Shown here: piece after piece, positions 8,707 to 18,713 of the stretch
Position numbering within the stretch: the first letter of the stretch is position 1
Layout of the letters: every line of letters starts with the position of its first letter
Assembly (NCBI GenBank): GCA_017445115.1
Contig: JAFSUU010000087.1
Span: 42,861-106,860 of the forward strand
DNA: 64,000 nt
Direction: 5' to 3'
Source of the DNA: Clostridia bacterium
Lineage (GTDB): Bacteria; Bacillota_A; Clostridia; Oscillospirales; CAG-272
Translations under genes and position numbers: made by a program
Notes under the pieces: generated by a model
Databases searched by the model: none
What the model was told of the DNA's origin: nothing
Seen by the model: only the letters and a program-made list of their open reading frames with translations

Positions 8707-9153
8707 ATGAAATTCACGTCACTAAAAGAAAACCATCTGTTCTCTAAGGCGTATTCAAGCCGCCAGAGAGCGGTGACTCACACGGTCGCCGTTTACGTGC
8801 TGAAAGACCGGCACGAAAAGAGACTCAGGATGGCAAACCCGCAAAAAGAGAGCATAAACCGTGTGGGCGTCTCTGCCTCAAAAAAGATCGGAGGCGCAGT
8901 GGAAAGAAACCGGGCGAAAAGAGTCATAAGAGAAGCGTATAGGCAGATTGACCGCTCGCTTGGGATTAAGCGCGGATTCATAGTAGTTATGGCCGCAAGA
9001 GAAAGAGCCGCTGTTTGTAAAATGCAGGACGCAAAGCGTGACTTGCAGTATGCGCTCACAAAACTCGGTATGCTCGAGACAACGCCGGACGAGCCGGCAA
9101 AATTTACGCGGACAGAAGAAGTTTGTCCGCAGGAGGACCTGAATGATGAATAA
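8707..9153 (+). CDS. rnpA: Ribonuclease P protein component
   Basis: Protein cofactor of RNase P, which removes tRNA 5' leaders. The 148-residue basic protein carries the RNR signature [14 protein letters not shown] in its centre. It has a C-terminal extension of about 25 acidic/polar residues beyond the usual core. Ribosome site AAAGGAG. Its 3' end overlaps yidD. Confidence 0.95.
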   Translation: MKFTSLKENHLFSKAYSSRQRAVTHTVAVYVLKDRHEKRLRMANPQKESINRVGVSASKKIGGAVERNRAKRVIREAYRQIDRSLGIKRGFIVVMAARERAAVCKMQDAKRDLQYALTKLGMLETTPDEPAKFTRTEEVCPQEDLNDE

Positions 9154-9475
9154 GATCAACCGGATCTTGTCGTGGCCCTTCGTTGCTCTGATAAGATTTT
9201 ATCAGAGATTTATCTCTCCGTACAAGGCGCCCTCGTGCCGTTTCACGCCGACCTGCTCCGTTTACGCGGTGACAGCGCTTCGGGAGTGGGGACCGATAAT
9301 CGGGCTTTTGCTTACCGTATGGCGTGTACTGAGGTGCAACCCTTTTTCAAAGGGAGGGAGCGATCCCGTTCCCGTGCCGTGGTGGAAGAGAAAGAAAAAG
9401 GGAGACGCAAAAGACGCCTCCGTAAATACGACGGACGGCGACGCGCCGTCAGACGAACAAACACAAAGGAATTAA
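9143..9475 (+). CDS. yidD: Membrane protein insertion efficiency factor YidD
   Basis: A 110-residue protein with the YidD core: [22 protein letters not shown] and RCNPFSKGG with conserved cysteines. It acts at the inner membrane and aids Sec/YidC insertion. The first ATG overlaps the rnpA stop region by 11 nt; ATG at 9146 is an equal alternative. A polar tail of about 30 residues is not part of the conserved domain. Confidence 0.95.
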   Translation: MMNKINRILSWPFVALIRFYQRFISPYKAPSCRFTPTCSVYAVTALREWGPIIGLLLTVWRVLRCNPFSKGGSDPVPVPWWKRKKKGDAKDASVNTTDGDAPSDEQTQRN

Positions 9476-9478
9476 ACT

Positions 9479-10798
9479 ATGTTTATTGAAGGAATCACCG
9501 ACATAATCAGAGTGCCTATCGCGTTTATCCTTCGCATTTGTCACGACTTTCTGAACTGGATAGGTGCGGGAAACTATCTTTTCGCGCTTCTTCTGTTTGC
9601 ACTCATTATGCAGATCATTCTGCTTCCGTTCGGAATTAAACAGCAGAAGAACTCGATAAGACAGGCGAAACTCGCGCCGAAAGTCGCTGCGATCCGCAAC
9701 AAATATAAAGGCAGGACCGACAAAGCGACTCAGCAGAAGATTCAGGAAGAGACCATGGCACTCTATCAGAAAGAGCACTTCAACCCTATGAGCGGTTGTC
9801 TGCCTCTCCTGATACAGATGCCTATCCTTTTCGCGCTGTTCAGAGTTATCACAATGCCTATGCGTTATCTCGCGAGCGTCAGCACCGAGGCGATCTCTAA
9901 AATGATCAACCTCGTGAACGGACTTGCCGCGAAAGGCGTAACTGGTATCGAAGCTATCAAATCATCAGACGCATACGCGCAGATAAAACTCGTGTCCAAC
10001 CTCCGCGTTCTCGGCGAAAGCGCTTCGAACGGTCTTGCTAAAGCCGCGGGCGTCGCTGATTTCGATTTTTCAAGGATCCCGAACTTCAAAATGTTCGGAG
10101 GCTCTATCGACCTTTCGGAAGCTCCGTATGCGTCTTTGACCAAAGGCGGCGGTTTTAACTGGAGTTGGATGATCCTCATTCCGATCATCACGGTCGGAGC
10201 TCTCTTCCTCAGCCAGTGGCTGACAAAGAAGTTCACATATCAGGACCCGACTCAGGCAGCCGCTCAGAAGGGCTGCAGCATGAAAGTCATGATGTACGCG
10301 CTTCCGTTCCTTTCCGGATATTTCGCGCTGATGTATGCAGCGGCGATCGGTATCTACTGGATATTCAGAAACCTGCTCTCTGTGCTTCAGCAGTTCATTC
10401 TGTCTAAAGCGATGCCGCTTCCGGTCTTCACCGAAGAAGATTACAAGGAAGCCGAACGGGAGATGTATAAGACGCAAACGAAGAAGAGAGTCAAGGGCGA
10501 GAGGGATCCCAACCGTCCTAAAGTCCGTTCTCTCCATCACATCGACGACGATGACGACGAGGAGTACGTAAGCTCCGGAAGTCCCACGAAGTACGATGAT
10601 GACGAAGGCGATGAAGCTCCCGTAAAAGAGCTTGAGGCAGCATCCGGATCCGACGGCGAAGAAAGTGCCGAAAAGGCGGAAAAGACCGAGCCGGAAGATA
10701 AAAAAGATGACGGCGAAAAAGCCACAAAGCTCAACGGAGTTATAGTCGAGGCCCCGATCAAAGACGACAAGGGCACAAAATATAAGAAGAAAAAATGA
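9479..10798 (+). CDS. yidC: Membrane protein insertase YidC/SpoIIIJ
   Basis: Oxa1-family insertase, 439 residues. Transmembrane segments flank the conserved QIILLPFGIKQQKNS region, and the family motif GCLPLLIQMPILFALFRV follows. The last about 90 residues form a cytoplasmic tail with a DDDDDEE acidic run and a lysine-rich end (KYKKKK), longer than average. Begins 4 nt after yidD. Likely works with the KhpB/Jag protein encoded next. Confidence 0.95.
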   Translation: MFIEGITDIIRVPIAFILRICHDFLNWIGAGNYLFALLLFALIMQIILLPFGIKQQKNSIRQAKLAPKVAAIRNKYKGRTDKATQQKIQEETMALYQKEHFNPMSGCLPLLIQMPILFALFRVITMPMRYLASVSTEAISKMINLVNGLAAKGVTGIEAIKSSDAYAQIKLVSNLRVLGESASNGLAKAAGVADFDFSRIPNFKMFGGSIDLSEAPYASLTKGGGFNWSWMILIPIITVGALFLSQWLTKKFTYQDPTQAAAQKGCSMKVMMYALPFLSGYFALMYAAAIGIYWIFRNLLSVLQQFILSKAMPLPVFTEEDYKEAEREMYKTQTKKRVKGERDPNRPKVRSLHHIDDDDDEEYVSSGSPTKYDDDEGDEAPVKELEAASGSDGEESAEKAEKTEPEDKKDDGEKATKLNGVIVEAPIKDDKGTKYKKKK

Positions 10799-10814
10799 GG
10801 AATACAACGAATTT

Positions 10815-11807
10815 ATGAGCGAAGAAATTATAGTTACGGGCAAAACCGTTGAGGAAGCTATGGCGAACGCCGTGGCGGAATACGGCAGCAAAAACGCATC
10901 TTACGTGATCGCGGAAATGCCTAAACGCGGATTTCTCGGTATCGGAAGCTCTCCCGCTAAAATAAGAGTCACTATCAACGAAGAGGACGAACTCAGTCTT
11001 GAAGACATCGTTTCTTCCGTAAAAGAGATGAAACTCACTACCAACAAAGGCGGAGACGGCGAGACGAAACATCAGGAGAAAAAGCCCGCATCCGCAAAAG
11101 ACGCAAAAGAAAAGAAGGAAGAGCGCCGTCCCGAAAAGAAGCAGGAGCGCCGCCCCGAAAAGAAAGAGAACGTAAAACCCGCTCCGGCAGAGCCGAAGCG
11201 CAAGGAAGAAAAAGAAGCCGCTCCCGTTAAGGAGCCCAAGGTGATCGTAGTCACCGAGGAGGAGAAGCAGTACGCTGTAGAGTTTGCAAACACCCTGCTC
11301 AAAAATATGGAGATAGACGCGACAGCGGCTATCGACGGAGTTGAGAGCACCGGTGAGGGCGGCACTACCTACCCGAGACTCGTTATCTCCGGCGAGGGCG
11401 CCGGCATCCTTATAGGACATCACGGCGAGACGCTCGACGCTATCCAGTATCTTGTAAACCTCTCGGCGCTCCGCCGCGGGGGCAATACTCAGAAAGAGTT
11501 TGTCAAGATAGTTGTCGACATCGAGAATTACAGAGAGAAGAGAGAGGAAACTCTCCGTGCGCTTGCACGCCGCACTGCGGCGAAAGCGCAGAAGTACAGA
11601 AAGAACGTGCTTCTTGAGCCGATGAATCCTTATGAAAGAAGGATCATCCATTCCGAGCTTCAGGGCGTCGAGAATATTTCGACTCACTCCGTCGGTTCCG
11701 ACGAAAACCGCAAGATCGTGGTCACGTACGAAGGCTCCGACAAGGTAGAAAGACGTCCGCGCCGCGACAGGAGAAGAAACTCCGCGGCAAGGGAAGAAGA
11801 GGAATAA
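10815..11807 (+). CDS. khpB: RNA-binding protein KhpB (Jag/EloR)
   Basis: A 330-residue protein with three parts. An N-terminal Jag_N domain (about 1-75) carries the MPKRGFLGIGSSPAKI motif. A charged Lys/Glu linker (about 78-140) contains a short duplicated ERRPEKK unit. C-terminal KH (GEGAGILIGHHGETLDAIQ) and R3H domains (NPYERRIIHSELQ) follow. Known Jag/EloR proteins bind RNA and affect cell elongation. A strong terminator follows. Confidence 0.95.
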   Translation: MSEEIIVTGKTVEEAMANAVAEYGSKNASYVIAEMPKRGFLGIGSSPAKIRVTINEEDELSLEDIVSSVKEMKLTTNKGGDGETKHQEKKPASAKDAKEKKEERRPEKKQERRPEKKENVKPAPAEPKRKEEKEAAPVKEPKVIVVTEEEKQYAVEFANTLLKNMEIDATAAIDGVESTGEGGTTYPRLVISGEGAGILIGHHGETLDAIQYLVNLSALRRGGNTQKEFVKIVVDIENYREKREETLRALARRTAAKAQKYRKNVLLEPMNPYERRIIHSELQGVENISTHSVGSDENRKIVVTYEGSDKVERRPRRDRRRNSAAREEEE

Positions 11808-11813
11808 TAATTT

Positions 11814-11842
11814 CGGGGTCTCTTAACGGGACCCCGCTTTTT
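11814..11842 (+). terminator. Terminator after khpB
   Basis: CGGGGTC pairs with GACCCCG, followed by CTTTTTA. Since rsmG starts 16 nt later, it probably permits partial read-through. Confidence 0.8.
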
Positions 11843-11857
11843 AAAGGAAATCAAACT

Positions 11858-12574
11858 ATGTTCCCGGAATTTTATGAAGAGCTTATCTCGGCGTCGCGCG
11901 GACTGCCGGAGAGCTTTGTGTCCGCGGAGAAGGCGGAGAAATACTATATTCATATAAACGAGCTTGAGGAAAAAGGAAAGCTTTTCAACCTGACCGCGAT
12001 CACCGACCGAGCGGAGGCGATAAGAAAGCACACGGTCGATTCTTTGCACCTTGCAAAGACGGTCGCCGAACTGTCCGCCGAAGAAAAGACGCTGATCGAC
12101 GTCGGGAGCGGAGGCGGTTTTCCCGCGCTTCCGGTCGCCGTCGCGTGCGGCATTCCGGTCACCGCGCTCGATTCGACTGCGAAAAAATGCGAGTTCATCT
12201 CATCGGTCGCGGAGAAATGCGGCGTTGACGTGAAGACGCTGCCCGAGAGGGCTGAGGAGGCGGTCGCTTCGCGCCGAGAAACGTTTGACTTTGCCACGGC
12301 GAGAGCGGTTGCAAGACTTAATATCCTCGCCGAGCTCTGCGCTCCGTTCGTAAAAGTCGGGGGTTGTTTCCTCGCGATGAAGGGCTCTGCCGCCGATGAG
12401 GAATTGAACGAGGCAAAGAGCGCCGTTGCAAAACTCGGTCTAGAATTTCAGCGCGCCGAGCGCTATGAGATCGAAGACGGAGGAGAGAGAAGCATTCTTA
12501 TCTTCAAAAAAGTCGTCCCGACACCGTCGGAATTTCCGAGAAGATTTGCACAAATAAAAAAGCGTCCGCTGTAG
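11858..12574 (+). CDS. rsmG: 16S rRNA (guanine-527-N7)-methyltransferase
   Basis: A 238-residue SAM-dependent methyltransferase (GidB). Motif I is IDVGSGGGFPALP, and the TARAVARLN segment and a C-terminal RSILIFKK strand are typical. It modifies G527 of 16S rRNA. Usually found next to mnmG; here mnmG lies about 6 kb away on the other strand. Confidence 0.93.
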   Translation: MFPEFYEELISASRGLPESFVSAEKAEKYYIHINELEEKGKLFNLTAITDRAEAIRKHTVDSLHLAKTVAELSAEEKTLIDVGSGGGFPALPVAVACGIPVTALDSTAKKCEFISSVAEKCGVDVKTLPERAEEAVASRRETFDFATARAVARLNILAELCAPFVKVGGCFLAMKGSAADEELNEAKSAVAKLGLEFQRAERYEIEDGGERSILIFKKVVPTPSEFPRRFAQIKKRPL

Positions 12575-12589
12575 TGTAGGACGCTTTTT
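12557..12589. terminator. Bidirectional terminator overlapping the rsmG stop
   Basis: AAAAAGCGTCC pairs with GGACGCTTTTT. The rsmG stop codon (12572-12574) lies in the loop, so the 5' arm is coding. It serves rsmG and the convergent ydcF-like gene. Confidence 0.85.
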
Positions 12590-12591
12590 GT

Positions 12592-13404
12592 TTACAGATG
12601 TCCTGTTAGAAGCAGTTTTCCGTAGGACATATACTCTCTAACCAGACCGGACCAGAGCCCGAAGAAATTCGGCGAGGGGGCGTGGAAATAGTAATCGACT
12701 TCAAGGTTCGCCCTGTCGCACAGATATTTTATTCTCGGGATATGGTACTCGGTGGAAAGACAGGCGATTTTATAATCGCCGAATCCTTCTTCATCTATTA
12801 TCTTCACCGCGTTTTCGATGTTCTCTATCGTGTTCGCGGACGCGTCGTCAACAAAGATCCGTTCGGGGGCTATTCCCTTTTTGACGAGATAGTCTTTCAT
12901 TACCATCGCTTCCGCCGCGGGCTCGTCTTTGCCTTTTCCGCCGCAGACTATGCAGACGGTCTTCGGCGCCGCGTTCATTATCTCTGCGGTGCGGTCGAGT
13001 CGGAACTGGAGAAAGCGTCCCGGCGTCGGGGATTCCTCGGTGCCGCCGACCTTAGCCCCGTAGACGATGATCACCGTCTCGTCGGGAAGCTCTTCCGGCG
13101 CGGCGTCGGCGCTCGCTCCCGAAAAAATGAATACTACCATCGCGAGAAACGTCACGGCGTAGAATACAAGTCCGACCGTCCAGATTCCTTTCAGGACGGG
13201 AAAAGCTTTCTTCAGAAGACTTTTAAGCTTCTTTCTGAAAACTATCGGAAGGACGGTGAGCGCGAGCGCCGCGAACGTGATAACAAACGCGAGCGGCTGT
13301 TCGGGAAAAACTATCAGATGAGCGAGGTAGACCGTATAATTCAGAACTACGATCCCCGCGCACACAAGAGCTGTTATGTCGATTATCTTTTTTATAGTTT
13401 TCAT
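12592..13404 (-). CDS. YdcF/SanA family (DUF218) membrane protein
   Basis: A 270-residue protein. Three hydrophobic segments lie in the first about 120 residues (near 10-30, 38-56 and 72-95), followed by an extracytoplasmic DUF218 domain with the motifs IIVYGAKV, CGGKGKDEP, EAMVMKDYL and DDASANTIEN. SanA/YdcF proteins are linked to envelope integrity, and some bind nucleotides or SAM; the substrate is unknown here. Last gene of a long minus-strand series. Confidence 0.85.
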   Translation of the reverse strand: MKTIKKIIDITALVCAGIVVLNYTVYLAHLIVFPEQPLAFVITFAALALTVLPIVFRKKLKSLLKKAFPVLKGIWTVGLVFYAVTFLAMVVFIFSGASADAAPEELPDETVIIVYGAKVGGTEESPTPGRFLQFRLDRTAEIMNAAPKTVCIVCGGKGKDEPAAEAMVMKDYLVKKGIAPERIFVDDASANTIENIENAVKIIDEEGFGDYKIACLSTEYHIPRIKYLCDRANLEVDYYFHAPSPNFFGLWSGLVREYMSYGKLLLTGHL

Positions 13405-13426
13405 TATAATATATGTAAGAATTGAA

Positions 13427-13454
13427 GGGGAACTTTTTGAAGTTCCCCGTTTTT
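13427..13454. terminator. Hairpin between gpmI and the ydcF-like gene
   Basis: GGGGAACTT (from 13427) pairs with AAGTTCCCC (to 13448). The T-run (GTTTTT) is on the plus side, although both neighbours are on the minus strand, where the tail is weaker. Terminator or mRNA-stabilising hairpin. Confidence 0.5.
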
Positions 13455-13460
13455 GATCAT

Positions 13461-15110
<1,650 letters not shown>

Positions 15111-15143
15111 AGTATTCTCCTTGTATGTTTAACAATTATTATC

Positions 15144-16463
15144 TTAATAAGGTCCGCGGGTCTTGCGGCGTCTTGCGTTGAAAAGGATAACGGCGACTGT
15201 CGCAAGCACTGCGAAAATGACGGCGGCGATAAAGCCGCGGCTTTTTGTAAAATTCTCGATGCGGTTCAGCGCGTAAAGGAAATCGCTCCTGTCAACGTCG
15301 GACGTAACGACGAGATTGCACGAGCCGAGGATCCTTGCGTCTTCATCGCCCGGTGCTTTGTAGGTGGCAGAGATCTGCCCGACTACGTCGCCCGCTTTCA
15401 GCGGGGCACGCAGCGTCTCTTCTGTCGTCGACCAGCTGTATTCTATCTCTTTTTCGATATCAACGTCTGTCGGAAGAAAGACGGAAACGCTTTTCTCCGG
15501 AGCGATCGTCACAAAGTCGACCGCCGACGCGAGCTCGACCGGCATTTCACAGATCACGCGGCTTTCCGTCAGAACGTCAGCCATGGCAAACGACGAGAAC
15601 GCCCAGTCGATCAGCTTATTCACGTTATAGTAAGAGTATATCATTTCTTCCGAGGTCTCCGCTCCCATCACGATTACGAGATAGCTCAGATCCTCGTTCT
15701 TCGCCACGGTGATAACACAGTGTCCGCCTTGCGACGTGCTTCCCGCGTTCAGACCTCCGCAGTGTCCGTTATAGTAGTTTGCGGAATAATACTTCGATAT
15801 GAGGCAGTTTCTGTTGTATATGTTTCTTGTTTCCTCGAGGTTTGTCGGCTCCATAACGTATTTTTGAGTCGAAGAAGCCTCGGCGAAAAGAGGCAGGTTC
15901 CACGCGTATTTTGCGATCAGCGCGGTATCCGTGATCGTGGTCTTCATTTTTTCGTCGTGAAGCCCGGTGGGGTTGGTGTAGTGTGTGTTGTGCGCGCCGA
16001 TGACCGCGGCCTTTGCGTTCATTTGTTCAACGAACGCCGCGACCGAACCGTAAGCCAGATAAGCGAGACAGTAGGCTCCGTCGTTGTCGCATCCGGTGAT
16101 GAGCGCGTATATGAGGTCTCTCACCGAGACAACCTCGTTTGCTTTTAATCCGAGCCGGTTTCCCGCGACTTCGCTGAGCATCTGACTCGTGATTGTGACT
16201 CTTTCGTCAAGGCGCGACGACAGCGCTTCGATCGCGACGATAGCGGTCATCAGTTTTGTCGAAGACGTGGTATAAAGCTCCGCTTCCGGATTGTACGAGA
16301 AGAGAACTTCTCCGGTTTCAATGCAGGAGACATACGCGGCTTTCGCTTTCTCTATCGCCGGCGGCGCAGGGACCGCGTGTGACGCGGGGGCGAAAACGAG
16401 CGCGGAGAACAAAAGCGTTGTTACTGCCAGAAACAAGGATTTTATTTTAGTTTTGCGCTTCAA
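15144..16463 (-). CDS. DacF-like D-alanyl-D-alanine carboxypeptidase family protein with altered active site
   Basis: A 439-residue extracytoplasmic protein. A signal peptide (about 1-30, ending ASHA) precedes a peptidase-S11 domain, a C-terminal beta-rich part, a TM helix (about 411-430) and a basic anchor, the layout of PBP5/DacF proteins. Motif 1 is intact: S67-S-T-K70. Motif 2, normally SxN, reads C125-D-N. Motif 3, normally KTG in a GIKTGYT context, reads N239-A-G in GLNAGSTSQGGHC. Loss of the KTG lysine suggests weak or no carboxypeptidase activity, perhaps a peptidoglycan-binding role. Overlaps the ribF stop by 17 nt. Confidence 0.88.
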   Translation of the reverse strand: MKRKTKIKSLFLAVTTLLFSALVFAPASHAVPAPPAIEKAKAAYVSCIETGEVLFSYNPEAELYTTSSTKLMTAIVAIEALSSRLDERVTITSQMLSEVAGNRLGLKANEVVSVRDLIYALITGCDNDGAYCLAYLAYGSVAAFVEQMNAKAAVIGAHNTHYTNPTGLHDEKMKTTITDTALIAKYAWNLPLFAEASSTQKYVMEPTNLEETRNIYNRNCLISKYYSANYYNGHCGGLNAGSTSQGGHCVITVAKNEDLSYLVIVMGAETSEEMIYSYYNVNKLIDWAFSSFAMADVLTESRVICEMPVELASAVDFVTIAPEKSVSVFLPTDVDIEKEIEYSWSTTEETLRAPLKAGDVVGQISATYKAPGDEDARILGSCNLVVTSDVDRSDFLYALNRIENFTKSRGFIAAVIFAVLATVAVILFNARRRKTRGPY

Positions 16464-17397
16464 ACCGGTTCTCCTTTCCGCTGAGATCGTATGTCATAAA
16501 GAATTCTTTTGCAGCTTCGCGGTCCGCTGCTATTTTTGCGGACAGCTCGCCGATGCCGGAGAAAGCGATCTCCGGACGGTGAAATTTTACAAGCGAGACC
16601 TCGACGACCTTTCCGTATAGTTCTCTTTCGAGGTCAAGAATGTGAGTTTCAATGCGGCACGAATGACCGCCTACCGTCGGACGGGAGCCGACGTTCGATA
16701 CGGACGGGTACGTTTTGCCGTCGACAGTCGTATATGAGAAATAGACGCCGTGCCGTGGAATCATTTTTCCCGGCGCAAAATACTGATTGACCGTCGGAAA
16801 CCCTATTTTCGCCCCGAGCGTTCTTCCGTGCTCGACCTGCCCTTTAACAGAGTACGGCCTTCCGAGCATTTCGGCAGCGGATTCTGCATCTCCCGATGCC
16901 AAAAATTCTCTGATCTTTGTGGACGACACTCCGACGCCGCCTGATGTGACCGGAGGGGAAACGCAAAACGTCATCCCCGCTTCTTTGCAAAGCGCTTCGA
17001 GGGTTGTGACGTCTCCGGCAGCGCCTTTTCCGAATCTGAAATTATATCCGCAGGCAACTCCGCGGCATCCGAGAGGCTCGAGATAATCTTTGACAAAGCT
17101 CTCGCACGACATATCTTTTACGGCGGAGAATTCTTCCGACGCCGAAAAGTCGGCGCCGAGCGAGGCAAAGAGCTCGTTTTTTTCTTCAATGACGGTCAGA
17201 CGTTCGCCGTCCGCCTTGGGACTGTCGGCGAAAAACCAGACGACCGTTGAAATTCCTTTTGATTTTGACGCATCGATGGCGTCGAGGATGACTTTTTTGT
17301 GTCCTATGTGGACTCCGTCAAAATCGCCGAGCGCCGCGATAAACGGCGGAAGCGAGCAAACGTCCGCTCCCGTTTTGAGATCGGTATATCGAATCAT
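16447..17397 (-). CDS. ribF: Bifunctional riboflavin kinase/FAD synthetase
   Basis: Makes FMN from riboflavin, then FAD. The N-terminal adenylyltransferase has GDFDGVHIGH, GYNFRFGKGAAGD and SSTKIREFL; the C-terminal kinase has GFPTVN and GVYFSYTTVDG. With the start MIRYTD at 17397 the length is 316, the family norm; a longer in-frame start 117 nt upstream would overlap the preceding gene. The ribosome site is weak (GAAAG). Usually found near truB and rpsO, here between an aldo/keto reductase and a DacF-like gene. Confidence 0.93.
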   Translation of the reverse strand: MIRYTDLKTGADVCSLPPFIAALGDFDGVHIGHKKVILDAIDASKSKGISTVVWFFADSPKADGERLTVIEEKNELFASLGADFSASEEFSAVKDMSCESFVKDYLEPLGCRGVACGYNFRFGKGAAGDVTTLEALCKEAGMTFCVSPPVTSGGVGVSSTKIREFLASGDAESAAEMLGRPYSVKGQVEHGRTLGAKIGFPTVNQYFAPGKMIPRHGVYFSYTTVDGKTYPSVSNVGSRPTVGGHSCRIETHILDLERELYGKVVEVSLVKFHRPEIAFSGIGELSAKIAADREAAKEFFMTYDLSGKENRFEAQN

Positions 17398-17419
17398 TTT
17401 ATGTTGACAGTTCTTTCTG

Positions 17420-18388
17420 TTATATGACTTTAATTGCGAACACCGGACAGACCTTTGAACAGTATCCGCAGAGGACGCATTTTCTGACGTCGACGACAGA
17501 TCTGCCGTCCTCAACGTGAAGAGCGCCCTGTCCGCACCGCTCGACGCACTTTCCGCAGCCCTCGCAATAGTCCTCTATCAATAGGCGCCTCGTCTTTTTT
17601 GAAAGAGCCTCTTTTACTCCGTCGGGGAAAGACCTGTTCTCGAAGAACGAGACGTTGGCGTCGATCTCTTCTTCCGACTGCATCCCGACCGCGACGGCGT
17701 CGATAAACGGACTGTCAAGAACGAAGTCGAACGCTTCGGCGGCGCCGGAAAAAAGGTGTCCTCCGGCGAGGCTTTTCATGGCGAAAACTCCGATCCCGAT
17801 GTCGTGGACGGAAGAGATCGCGTTTGCCATCTCGTCCCTCGTACCGTCTGCGATGCCGATACCGGCCTTGTTGTAGATCGGGTGGATTATGTCGAGTTTT
17901 ATTCCTCTTTCGGCGAGCGTTTTGACTCCGCGCACCGCGGCGATATGGTGCATCGACGCACCGACCGCTTTTATGATGCCGCGGCTTTTACACTCAAAAA
18001 GATAGTCGAGCGCTTCCATGTGGCCGCGAAGAGTTTCGTATGATTCCTGCTCGTGGAGCATGAATATATCTATTACGTCTCGGTCGAGAGAGCGCCGCGC
18101 CTCCTCAACGGCTTCACGCGCCAGTTCTCTCGAATATGCGTAGGTCTTTGATGAGACAGCAACTTTTTCCGGCGCGCGGCATTTTTTAAGCGATTCGCGG
18201 ATAATATCGTAGTTTGCGTAATACTGCGCCGTGTCGACAAAAGATATCCCTCTGTCGAAGGCATAAGCGAGAACGTCGGAGGCGCGCTCAAGCGGCAAAG
18301 CCGCCTGCATGGGGCTCACGGTAAGAGAGCCGATACAAAGCTTTGTCACGAGCACCCCCGGCGCGATTTGTACGAGAGGAAGCGGCAT
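17420..18388 (-). CDS. Aldo/keto reductase with C-terminal 2x[4Fe-4S] ferredoxin domain
   Basis: A 322-residue fusion. An AKR barrel (about 1-265) has the Asp/Tyr pair in FVDTAQYYANY, Lys in SSKTYAY and His in FMLHEQ. A ferredoxin domain with CEGCGKCVERC and CVLCGYCSKVC follows. Such proteins are common in anaerobes; the electron partner and substrate are unknown. Its start codon shares one base with the ireB stop (TGATG), so translation is coupled. Confidence 0.92.
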   Translation of the reverse strand: MPLPLVQIAPGVLVTKLCIGSLTVSPMQAALPLERASDVLAYAFDRGISFVDTAQYYANYDIIRESLKKCRAPEKVAVSSKTYAYSRELAREAVEEARRSLDRDVIDIFMLHEQESYETLRGHMEALDYLFECKSRGIIKAVGASMHHIAAVRGVKTLAERGIKLDIIHPIYNKAGIGIADGTRDEMANAISSVHDIGIGVFAMKSLAGGHLFSGAAEAFDFVLDSPFIDAVAVGMQSEEEIDANVSFFENRSFPDGVKEALSKKTRRLLIEDYCEGCGKCVERCGQGALHVEDGRSVVDVRKCVLCGYCSKVCPVFAIKVI

Positions 18389-18651
18389 CAGATCTTGAGG
18401 TAGTTCTTTATGAGCTCTTCCATGAGCTCGTCGCGGTCGATCCTTCTGATGAGACTTCTCGCGTTTTTGTGGTTGGTGATATAAGTGGGATCTTCGGAAA
18501 GGATGTAGCCGACCAGCTGATTGATCGGGTCATATCCTTTCTCCTGCAAAGCTTCATAAACTGCTTTGAGGACCTGCTTCATGGGCATTTCCTTGTCTTC
18601 GTGAAGCGAGAAAGTTTGTGTTTTGAGATTCTTTTCCTTGCTGTTTTCCAT
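18388..18651 (-). CDS. ireB: IreB family regulatory phosphoprotein (UPF0297)
   Basis: An 87-residue protein with the family core [28 protein letters not shown]. The threonines in the N-terminal [10 protein letters not shown] stretch correspond to the region phosphorylated in Enterococcus IreB by the PASTA kinase IreK, which controls cephalosporin tolerance. It is usually followed by ruvX; here it is coupled to an aldo/keto reductase. Confidence 0.93.
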   Translation of the reverse strand: MENSKEKNLKTQTFSLHEDKEMPMKQVLKAVYEALQEKGYDPINQLVGYILSEDPTYITNHKNARSLIRRIDRDELMEELIKNYLKI

Positions 18652-18713
18652 TTTTCATCCTTTCCGCGCCGCACCATGCGGCGCAATCCGTTTATGCTTT
18701 GTCTTTTGATTTG

